45,852 nucleotides of DNA from W0P28-013 sp963621145. GTDB taxonomy: Bacteria; Bacteroidota; Bacteroidia; Bacteroidales; Paludibacteraceae. The notes under the pieces were generated by a model. It saw nothing but the letters and a program-made list of their open reading frames with translations, had not been told where the DNA came from and did not search any database. A program made the position numbers and the translations under genes. The stretch is from assembly GCA_963621145.1 (NCBI GenBank), contig CAVFDI010000007.1:1-45852 (forward strand), read 5' to 3'. Positions 39,571 to 45,852 of the stretch are shown one piece after another; positions within the stretch are counted from its first letter, which is position 1; every line of letters starts with the position of its first letter.

Positions 39571-41468
39571 TGCTTGTTTTTATTTCGGCGTTCAGCGCGT
39601 TTTTTCTGGCGTTCCAAACGGCGTTGTTTGCGAGCATTTCGGCGCTCGGCACGCTCGGCGCGACGTTGATCGATGCGCTGATCGATAATGTCGGCCTGCT
39701 CCAAAATGCGATCGAGCAAAGCATCGTGTCCCTCCTCGAGTCGCTCTATCAGGCTGAATTTGTTGCGACGGCGCTCATCTTGCATCAACAGATTGAATTT
39801 GAACTGACCATCGCGCAAGCCATCGCGCAAACAGGCGGCTTTGAACCGCGCATAGGCATTTTTCAGCAAAATATGTCCATGCGGCTCGTGCAAACGGAAC
39901 GATGCGCGCTTCGATTCGTATTCGATATTTATTTGGCAAAGGTGCTTGTCAACCACTTTGGTGAACGCATCGGCCTCGTCCTGACCAAGGTTTTCGTCGA
40001 TAAATTCGTAGTAAAAATGGTAGAGCGACTCTTTCACATCGGCAAAGCCAACAAAGAATTTAGTCTTGACGCCCGTCTCTTTTTCGGCCTCGTGAACTGC
40101 CTCGATAAACTGCGGTTCGTAGAGTTTTTCGCCCGTCATCGACACAATGCCATTCACTTTCGAAACCATGTGAATGGTCGGCGTTTTATAGAATTTACCG
40201 CCCACCTCCACAAGGTCGTTCATGTTGTACCGATAGAGCCCCGAATAGGTGGTTACATAGGCGCAATAGCGTTTGCCCTGCTCCAGTTCATCAATCTGCA
40301 GGAAATGCTTGTTCGGCTTGTCCAACTCCTCTTCTGCCACAAATTCGTAGTAATGAAATTGCGGGAAAAGCACCGATTCGTTCGAGTCGTCGAGCACAAA
40401 TCCAAACCTGCACTCGGTGGCAATGTAGCCAAGTTCCTGATAGAAAGTCTTGTCCCAATCGAAGTCGTCCATGTATTTTTCCATGTAGATGCGCGTATTG
40501 CCGCATTTCCACGTGGATAGATATTGCAACCAAGGCCAATAATCTTTCGGCACGAGCCGCCCTTTTTCTTCCAAAAGATGGCGCAGTTCGGCAGCGCGCT
40601 CGGGGCGAGGTTTGATATAGCGTTGCAATTCGTCGCGAATCTCTTCCGCAATATCGAATTTTTCGCCTATTGTGCCGTGTTCAACGTCGTTGATGAGCAG
40701 TTCAGCGTTCTCGTCGACCGTGCGCAACAGTTCCAAAATAGTCGATGGATTGGCAGTTGCCCAGAGCGTAACGTCGCGGTGCTGAATGGCGAGCAACATC
40801 AGTGTGTAGTTGCGCGCGGCATAGTCGGCTATCGACATAACCGAAGGCGGCGCGGTGTAGTGTTTTTTGATGATGCTCGGAATGTCGCGCACCAAAACGC
40901 CGCTCACCGAACCAAACAGTGTGCCATCGGGCGCATAGCCTTCGACCTCTTTACCAACAATCGGGAAGATGTGCCCGCCAAAAATGCGGCTGCGATGCTT
41001 CACAAAATTCCAAGTCCAGATGTGCGACATTTTGCCGTAGACATCTTTCAGATATTTGTGCGTCATCGGAATCCATTTCGGCTCGCTGGTGGTGCCGCTA
41101 GTGGTGGCATACATATCGGGTTTGCCAGGGAAAAGAATGTCCGTCTCGCCATGTTTGTGCCGCTCCACATACGGTCGCAACGTCTCGTAACTGTCGTTCA
41201 CAGGCACATATTGCCGATAGAGTCGGAAAAAATCCTCGGCATTGGTAGCCGCCAAAATAATGTCGAAATGATGTTCGCGCCCATACACCGTGTCGCGCGA
41301 CAGGTTCAAAATGTCGCGCAGCGTACGCTCGGCAGCGTGGCGCGGATGTCGGCTCCAAAACTTGAGCCGCTCGGTCTGCGAACCACCTGCCAACCACAAC
41401 GCGAAATTTATCAGCCGCGGATATGGCAGCGATTTGCCGTTGTTGTCGATATATGGTTTACGTTTCAT
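39567..41468 (-). CDS. GH3-family acyl-amido synthetase-like protein, paralogue 1
   Basis: The 633-aa protein is a bacterial homologue of plant GH3 enzymes, which adenylate a carboxylic acid and join it to an amino acid. The ATP-binding motif YATTSGTTSEPKWIP (~120-134) is intact, as is GLYRYNMNDLVEVGG (~410), matching the motif where the adenylate is held. The C-terminal ~60 residues are an Arg/Lys/Glu-rich tail not present in paralogue 2. Bacterial GH3 substrates are mostly unknown. It is co-directional with paralogue 2, separated by an assembly gap, and overlaps the HAD gene by GTGA. Confidence 0.9.
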   Translation of the reverse strand: MKRKPYIDNNGKSLPYPRLINFALWLAGGSQTERLKFWSRHPRHAAERTLRDILNLSRDTVYGREHHFDIILAATNAEDFFRLYRQYVPVNDSYETLRPYVERHKHGETDILFPGKPDMYATTSGTTSEPKWIPMTHKYLKDVYGKMSHIWTWNFVKHRSRIFGGHIFPIVGKEVEGYAPDGTLFGSVSGVLVRDIPSIIKKHYTAPPSVMSIADYAARNYTLMLLAIQHRDVTLWATANPSTILELLRTVDENAELLINDVEHGTIGEKFDIAEEIRDELQRYIKPRPERAAELRHLLEEKGRLVPKDYWPWLQYLSTWKCGNTRIYMEKYMDDFDWDKTFYQELGYIATECRFGFVLDDSNESVLFPQFHYYEFVAEEELDKPNKHFLQIDELEQGKRYCAYVTTYSGLYRYNMNDLVEVGGKFYKTPTIHMVSKVNGIVSMTGEKLYEPQFIEAVHEAEKETGVKTKFFVGFADVKESLYHFYYEFIDENLGQDEADAFTKVVDKHLCQINIEYESKRASFRLHEPHGHILLKNAYARFKAACLRDGLRDGQFKFNLLMQDERRRNKFSLIERLEEGHDALLDRILEQADIIDQRIDQRRAERAERRNARKQRRLERQKKRAERRNKNKQ

Positions 41469-41473
41469 TTTAG

Positions 41474-41576
41474 NNNNNNNNNNNNNNNNNNNNNNNNNNN
41501 NNNNNNNNNNNNNNNNNNNNNNNNNNNNNNNNNNNNNNNNNNNNNNNNNNNNNNNNNNNNNNNNNNNNNNNNNNNN
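41474..41576. other. Assembly gap (103 N)
   Basis: Unknown bases lie between the two GH3 genes, bordered by a family A array at 41577-41590. The true intergenic length is unknown. Confidence 0.99.
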
Positions 41577-41590
41577 CTTCTAACTTCTAA
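41577..41590 (-). repeat. Family A array after GH3 paralogue 2
   Basis: CTTCTAACTTCTAA on the plus strand directly adjoins the stop codon; outward it reads TTAGAAGTTAGAAG. Its other end is lost in the gap. Confidence 0.75.
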
Positions 41591-43285
41591 CTATTTAATA
41601 ATCAGCGTTTTGAACTTTTCGTGTCGTTTTTCGTCTTGCAGCAGCAAATTCAGTTTGAACTGACCATCGCGAGCGCCTTCGGCAATGCATTGTGCCTTGA
41701 ATTTCTCGAACGATTGTGCCACCAGACGGAATGTTATCGGGTCTTTCACACGGAACGAGGCGCGTTTAGCATCGTATTCAATGTTGATTTTCTTCAGCGT
41801 GTCGTCAACAACCTTGGTGAACGCCTCGGCCTGCTCTTGTGTGGTGTTTTGGTCGGCAAATTCGTAATAGAATTTGTAAGCCGAAACCGACAAATCGGCA
41901 AAGCCAATGAAGAAACGCGTTGCCAAGCCAGTCTCTTTTTCAGCCTCGTGCACTGCGTTGATAAACTGACATTCTGCCAATTTTTCACCCGTCATCGTAA
42001 CAATACCGTTCACCTTTTGAATAAGGTGCACCGTGGGCGTGCCGCAGAAAAAGTCGCCAACCTCCACAAGGTCGTTCATGTTGTAGCGGTAGAGACCAGC
42101 AAAAGTGGTTACATACGGACAATAGCGCTTGCCTTTCTCCAATTGATGCAGTTGCAGGAAGTGTTTTTCGTCGCTCTCCAGCTCCTCTTCGGCCACAAAT
42201 TCGTAGTAGTGAAAATGCGGGAAAAGCACGGTATTGTTGGTGTCGTCGAGCACCAAGCCAAAGCGGCATTCCGATGCGAAATAGCCAAATTCTTGGTGCA
42301 GCATGGCGTCGGGGAACGAATTTTGGAACTTTTCGACATACACATGTGTGTTGCCGCATTTCCAAGTGTTCAAAATTTGCAGATTTGGCCAATAGTGCTT
42401 TGGCAGCACCACACCATATTTCTCTTTCAATGCGCGCAATTCGGCAGCGCGCTCGGGGTTTGGTTTCAGATAAGGACGAATCTCCTCGCGAATCCAATCG
42501 GGAATGTTCAGTTCGGCTTTCAGTGTGCCGTGTTCGATGTCGTTGCAATAGTCGTCGAAATACTCGTTCACATTGTTTTGCATCTCAACCACCGTCGATG
42601 GATTGGCGGTTACAATGAGCGTAATGTTGCGCTCGATGCCCATGCGCATGATGGTGTAGTAGCGCGCTGTGTAGTCTTCGATGGAGAACACACCAGCTGG
42701 CGAAGCGTAGAGTTTTTTCACAAATTTTGGGCAGTCGCGTTGTGTTACGCCGCTCACCGAGCCGAAGAACGTGCCGTCGGGCGCTTCACCCTCTTTCACC
42801 TTGCCAACAATCGACACTATTTTGCCAGTGAACACTTTCGGACGATTTTTGATGAAGTTGAACAACCAAACTTTGGTCATTTTGCCATAGATGTTGTTCA
42901 GATATTCAGCAGTGATTGGCACCCATTTTGGTTCGCTGGTGGTGCCGCTGGTGGTGGCATACATCACAGGTTTGCCAGGGAATAGAATATCGCTCTCGCC
43001 GTGTTTGTGCTTCTCCACATAAGGGCGAAGATCCTCATAATCATTCAGTTTCACATACTTTTGATAGCGTGCGTAGAGTTCGGTGTCGGTCGTAGCCTCT
43101 AGAATTTCGGCAAAATGATGTTCGCGACCAAACTCCGTGTCTTTGGCATAGCGCAGAATGTTGCGCAGCGTTTTTTCGCTCGATTTGCGCGGGTTGCGCG
43201 ATGCACTTTTAAGTTTCAGGTACTGAATGCCGCCAGCCACGCCGAGCAGAAAATTCGGTACAAAAGGACAACTTGATTTTTCCAT
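41591..43285 (-). CDS. GH3-family acyl-amido synthetase-like protein, paralogue 2
   Basis: The 564-aa protein is clearly related to its neighbour over the whole length: YATTSGTTSEPKWVPIT (~109-125), GLYRYNMNDLVEVGDFF (~400), and near-identical segments such as RPYVEKHKHGESDILFPGKP. It lacks the basic tail of paralogue 1. It is the first gene of the long minus-strand run, with a promoter at 43464-43495 and a ~170-nt leader. The reaction is predicted to be ATP-dependent amide formation between an acid and an amine or amino acid; substrates are unknown. Confidence 0.9.
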   Translation of the reverse strand: MEKSSCPFVPNFLLGVAGGIQYLKLKSASRNPRKSSEKTLRNILRYAKDTEFGREHHFAEILEATTDTELYARYQKYVKLNDYEDLRPYVEKHKHGESDILFPGKPVMYATTSGTTSEPKWVPITAEYLNNIYGKMTKVWLFNFIKNRPKVFTGKIVSIVGKVKEGEAPDGTFFGSVSGVTQRDCPKFVKKLYASPAGVFSIEDYTARYYTIMRMGIERNITLIVTANPSTVVEMQNNVNEYFDDYCNDIEHGTLKAELNIPDWIREEIRPYLKPNPERAAELRALKEKYGVVLPKHYWPNLQILNTWKCGNTHVYVEKFQNSFPDAMLHQEFGYFASECRFGLVLDDTNNTVLFPHFHYYEFVAEEELESDEKHFLQLHQLEKGKRYCPYVTTFAGLYRYNMNDLVEVGDFFCGTPTVHLIQKVNGIVTMTGEKLAECQFINAVHEAEKETGLATRFFIGFADLSVSAYKFYYEFADQNTTQEQAEAFTKVVDDTLKKINIEYDAKRASFRVKDPITFRLVAQSFEKFKAQCIAEGARDGQFKLNLLLQDEKRHEKFKTLIIK

Positions 43286-43295
43286 ATTTCAAATT

Positions 43296-43379
43296 TTAAT
43301 ACGTCCACAATTGCCACCATGCGACAGCAAAAACAGACGAGCGCACCAAAAGGCATAGCAAATGCGGTGAACTCTGCAT
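43296..43379 (-). other. Possible Trp-containing leader peptide before GH3 paralogue 2
   Basis: A 27-codon frame in the mRNA leader ends AWWQLWTY, with three Trp codons in the last seven positions, and stops 10 nt before the GH3 start. It could be a regulatory leader peptide or a chance frame. No clear terminator/antiterminator pair is seen. The rest of 43286-43675 holds the GH3 promoter and a family E array. Confidence 0.25.
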
Positions 43380-43463
43380 TATGCTAATTGGCTCACTATT
43401 AACTACTTACACCGAACAAATGCTACTTCACCGCTAGATTTTTGCAAAATTCGGCATCATTTG

Positions 43464-43495
43464 GCAAAGGTACGTTTTTATTTGCACTCCACCAA
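43464..43495 (-). promoter_or_regulatory. Promoter of the GH3 gene run
   Basis: On the minus strand TTG (43493-43495), 20 bp, TACCTTTGC (43464-43472). It implies an unusually long leader of ~170 nt. Confidence 0.75.
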
Positions 43496-43639
43496 CAAAT
43501 TGTGCGCCGCTGTTGATAACTATTTCGATGAATGCCATACAATAAACCGCAAAAAAATGCGTTATCTATCTGAAAAACGACGACTGTTGACTTTTAACTA
43601 TGACTTTGAGGATCCACAGCCAACAGCATCATCACAACC

Positions 43640-43670
43640 TTACAAACTTTACAAACTCATCAACTTATCT
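43640..43670 (-). repeat. Family E array upstream of the 45-aa protein gene
   Basis: CTTACAAACTTTACAAACTC on the plus strand just before the ATG; the outward reading is GTTTGTAAAGTTTGTAAG. Confidence 0.75.
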
Positions 43671-43675
43671 TGCCT

Positions 43676-43813
43676 ATGATGGAAAAATCTACTTCTTTTA
43701 TAACCAACAGGCCGACGCGCCTGAAACCAAGTGAGAAAACATTGCAAACAATCATGGCATTTGCCGCGGCCTACCACGCCGAAAGCGATCTGTTGCAATT
43801 CATTCTGAATTAA
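43676..43813 (+). CDS. Small protein of 45 aa
   Basis: Short frame MMEKSTSFITNRPTRLKPSE..., then a helical part (TLQTIMAFAAAYHAESDLLQFILN). The RLKPSEKTLQTIMAFA segment resembles tiny unnamed Bacteroidota proteins I have seen. Two ATGs in tandem; either could start it. A strong terminator begins three bases after the stop, which supports a real gene. Function unknown; no signal peptide. Confidence 0.7.
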   Translation: MMEKSTSFITNRPTRLKPSEKTLQTIMAFAAAYHAESDLLQFILN

Positions 43814-43815
43814 AC

Positions 43816-43858
43816 AAAACGACCCTCAAACCGTAGTTTGAAGGTCGTTTTTATTTTT
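43816..43858. terminator. Bidirectional terminator between the small gene and the transporter
   Basis: ACGACC-C-TCAAAC / GTTTGA-A-GGTCGT stem (12 bp with one mismatch, CGTA loop), T-rich on the plus side and A-rich on the other, serving two convergent genes. Confidence 0.92.
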
Positions 43859-43881
43859 GCGATATTTTTCGAATCAGAAAA

Positions 43882-45558
43882 TCACGCCAGCACCAAAATC
43901 AGTATTTGAGCGGAGAGAATTCGCAAGAATGTGGCAAGCGGATAGACGGTGGAATAAGCCACAGCAGGCGCATCGGTCTCGGTCATGGCATTGGCGTAGG
44001 CCAACGGCGGAATGTTGGTGTGCGAACCTGCTATCAAGCCACAAATGGTGAAATAGTTGAATTTGAGCAGCCTTGCCACCACGCCAATGATGAGCGTCGG
44101 CACCATGGTTATAAGCACACCGCAGCCAATCCACAGCAGTCCGTTGGGCGACACTACCGTCTCAACGAATTTACCGCCAGAAGCCAAGCCCACGCTCGCA
44201 AGGAAGAGGCAAATGCCAATTTCGCGCAGCATCAAGTTGGCCGATTGTGTGGTGTAGGTTATCAGTTTCAGTCGGTAACCAAATCGTCCCAAAAGAATGG
44301 AGACAATGAGCGGTCCACCAGCCAAGCCAAGACGCACAGGCATTGGCATATTCGGGAAATAGATTGGAATGCTGCCTACCAAAATTCCGACTAAAATTCC
44401 GAGGAAAATGGTGATGATGTGCGGATCGTTCAGTTTTTTGAGCGTATTGCCGAGCATTGTTTCGGCTTTTTTGATGTTGTCGAGCGGACCAACCACCATC
44501 ACGCGGTCGCCCATTTGCAGCACCAAATCGGGTTGTGCTAACAGACTGATGCCAGCACGCTCAACACGCGTGATGTTCACATTGTAGGCGCTGCGCAGGT
44601 GCAGTTGACCGATGGTTTTGCCGTTCACACTGTCGCGCGTAACCACAATGCGCCGCGAAACCATGGTCGACTCGTCATCTTTCCACTCGTATTGCACCTC
44701 CTCGCCAAGCAACTGCTGCAAAAGGCGCGCATTGGCGTGGCGCGTTACCACAAGAATCAGATTCCCTGTGTGCAGTTCGGTGTTGGCGTGCGGAATGAAC
44801 ACGCGGTCGTCGGCCAGCATGCGCGTAGCCACAAATTCGTGTCCAAAACTGTGTTTCAACTCCGCCAAAGTGATGCCATCGATGTTCGAATTGGTGATGC
44901 GAAAAGTAAGAATATCGGGCTTTTCGTGCGATTCTTGCTTGGTTTCGAGTTTGCTCTCTTCGGCTTTGGTGTCGACGCGGAAAATCACTTTCAGCAGCAT
45001 CATCGACAGAATAATTCCCAGCACGCCCATGGGATAAGCCACCGCATAGCCAAGACTGATTGGCGGCATTTCGCCCTGCAATGCGCCTGTGCTACTGAGT
45101 TGTTGCAACGCCTCTTGTGCCGCGCCCAACGCAGGCGTAGAAGTTACCGAGCCAGTCATTATGCCAACCATTATTGGTGCGTCGACCACATCGGCAAAGA
45201 TGAACACCAGCCCAACGGTTATTGCAATATCGAGCAAAATAACGCCCAACGTGAGGCCGTTCAGTTTCAAGCCGCTCGTCTTGAACGACGAGAAGAAGCC
45301 AGGGCCGACCTGCAAGCCGATGGTGAAGATGAAGAGAATGAGACCGAAATTTTTCAGAAAATTGAGCACCTCGCCGTTGATGGTGAAGCCAAGATGTCCA
45401 GCCAAAATGCCCACAAAAAGCACGAATGTGACGCCGAGCGACACTCCTTTTATCTTGATTTTGCCCAGCAACATGCCCAGCACGATGATGGCCGAGTAGA
45501 TTATAAGTGTCTGAGCGACAGCATTTTGCGTAATGTGTGCAATAAATTCATTCATCAA
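43882..45558 (-). CDS. YidE/AspT-family transporter with two RCK_C domains
   Basis: The 558-aa inner-membrane protein has two blocks of helices (~15-195 and ~385-557), each with an AspT/YidE-type repeat (FGLILFIFTIGLQVGPGFF; EIGICLFLASVGLASGGKFVE), around a soluble middle with two RCK_C/TrkA_C domains (~215-290 and ~300-380). The family includes the aspartate:alanine antiporter AspT; YidE/YbjL substrates are unknown. The RCK_C domains suggest ligand control. It ends 23 bp before the shared terminator. Confidence 0.92.
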   Translation of the reverse strand: MMNEFIAHITQNAVAQTLIIYSAIIVLGMLLGKIKIKGVSLGVTFVLFVGILAGHLGFTINGEVLNFLKNFGLILFIFTIGLQVGPGFFSSFKTSGLKLNGLTLGVILLDIAITVGLVFIFADVVDAPIMVGIMTGSVTSTPALGAAQEALQQLSSTGALQGEMPPISLGYAVAYPMGVLGIILSMMLLKVIFRVDTKAEESKLETKQESHEKPDILTFRITNSNIDGITLAELKHSFGHEFVATRMLADDRVFIPHANTELHTGNLILVVTRHANARLLQQLLGEEVQYEWKDDESTMVSRRIVVTRDSVNGKTIGQLHLRSAYNVNITRVERAGISLLAQPDLVLQMGDRVMVVGPLDNIKKAETMLGNTLKKLNDPHIITIFLGILVGILVGSIPIYFPNMPMPVRLGLAGGPLIVSILLGRFGYRLKLITYTTQSANLMLREIGICLFLASVGLASGGKFVETVVSPNGLLWIGCGVLITMVPTLIIGVVARLLKFNYFTICGLIAGSHTNIPPLAYANAMTETDAPAVAYSTVYPLATFLRILSAQILILVLA

Positions 45559-45583
45559 TTTGCTTCATTTTCAATTTTGGGCT

Positions 45584-45592
45584 GCAAAGATA
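45584..45592 (-). promoter_or_regulatory. -7 box for the transporter gene
   Basis: TATCTTTGC on the minus strand, 25 nt before the start; no well-placed -33 element. Confidence 0.6.
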
Positions 45593-45647
45593 CGATTTTT
45601 TTTCACAAAACATGCCCCATAGAGGCACCTCGCACGACGGAAAGCGA

Positions 45648-45663
45648 CTCAAGACATCTTGAG
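45648..45663. promoter_or_regulatory. Palindrome CTCAAGACATCTTGAG
   Basis: A 6-7 bp inverted repeat with almost no loop and no T-run, upstream of the transporter promoter; an operator-like site is possible. Confidence 0.35.
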
Positions 45664-45719
45664 CCGCACAAACAATTGTATATCAAAAAGTTACACCCTA
45701 TTTTATTCTGCAAGTTGGC

Positions 45720-45851
45720 TTATAGGTCAGAAAAAATTGCGCCTTGCCAATGTATTTCCTCTAAATCGATACTTTCGGTTTTGCGTTTGTTGCGAGTGGC
45801 TGCAATGGCAGCAGGGTGGAATGTGTTTGCAACTTTTGCGTGCGGGAGCAA
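45720..45851 (-). CDS. Possible C-terminal part of an unidentified gene, cut by the window edge
   Basis: An open frame of 43 codons enters from the right edge and ends at 45720 (end: DLEEIHWQGAIFSDL). Codon choice looks like that of neighbouring genes, and the protein is soluble-looking, but I do not recognise it and chance is possible. Confidence 0.3.
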   Translation of the reverse strand: MLPHAKVANTFHPAAIAATRNKRKTESIDLEEIHWQGAIFSDL

Positions 45852-45852
45852 A

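Noticed and set aside
43461..43679. 72-codon plus-strand frame before the 45-aa gene
   Set aside because: It begins inside the GH3 promoter and its end (YKLYKLI) is a translated repeat array.

Overview
This window looks like chromosomal DNA of a Bacteroidota bacterium, most likely order Bacteroidales and probably a metagenome-assembled genome. The evidence is: (i) several genes preceded by the Bacteroidota -7 element TAnnTTTG, some with a TTG/TTTG element about 20 bp upstream; (ii) A-rich rather than Shine-Dalgarno-like start regions; (iii) lineage-typical families (DUF4290, DUF6567, DUF4369/TlpA-like, Lnb/DUF4105, HsdR_N next to holA, GH3 proteins, a DksA-like protein lacking zinc cysteines, split 5'-nucleotidase). 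Two runs of N (12071-12117 and 41474-41576) are assembly gaps, each beside low-complexity repeats. There are no tRNA or rRNA genes, no CRISPR array, no phage and no transposase. It reads as a core chromosomal region whose genes are ordinary but whose intergenic DNA is not.

Layout. 1-7.6 kb (+): prfB (5' end cut), tsaB, DUF4290, an opposing HsdR_N nuclease-like gene, amn, holA and PBP1A. 7.7-12.5 kb (-): a secreted thioredoxin, a DUF6567 lipoprotein, a rod-shaped ncRNA candidate, a DksA-like gene, the mlaF-mlaE lipid ABC transporter, a second small-transcript candidate and a 44-aa protein. 12.7-18.2 kb: dgt (+), then a 1209-aa membrane histidine kinase and rlmH (-). 18.5-33.6 kb (+, apart from the split 5'-nucleotidase at 27.8-29.3 kb): CYTH protein, TlpA-like lipoprotein, queG, cysE, DUF1015, DUF2007, lipoproteins, YhcH, glgB, glucosaminidase-LysM, an Lnb-type lipoprotein N-acyltransferase candidate and a pullulanase lipoprotein. 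33.8-43.3 kb (-): eight co-directional genes: GH3, GH3, HAD phosphatase, free-standing four-helix-bundle protein, gcvT, thioesterase, FabZ-like hotdog protein and MMPL exporter. 43.7-45.85 kb: a 45-aa protein (+), a YidE/AspT-type transporter (-) and a possible partial gene at the edge.

How the genes fit together. Cell-envelope work dominates: peptidoglycan synthesis and remodelling (PBP1A, glucosaminidase), lipid transport (MlaEF), about seven lipoproteins and the enzyme family that N-acylates them, and a hotdog/MMPL lipid export module. glgB and pulA handle branched alpha-glucans. cysE followed by DUF1015 suggests serine/cysteine metabolism. prfB, tsaB, queG, rlmH and holA are translation, tRNA/rRNA modification and replication functions.

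The most unusual signal is the intergenic DNA. At least five families of 6-10 bp tandem units sit at gene edges, and in 27 of 27 arrays assigned to the nearest gene end each family reads outward from the gene, at 5' and 3' ends alike. In three places the repeats supply the C-terminus of a protein (QueG, HAD, Lnb) and in one the start codon (DUF2007). A separate composite palindromic element occurs twice, 19 kb apart.
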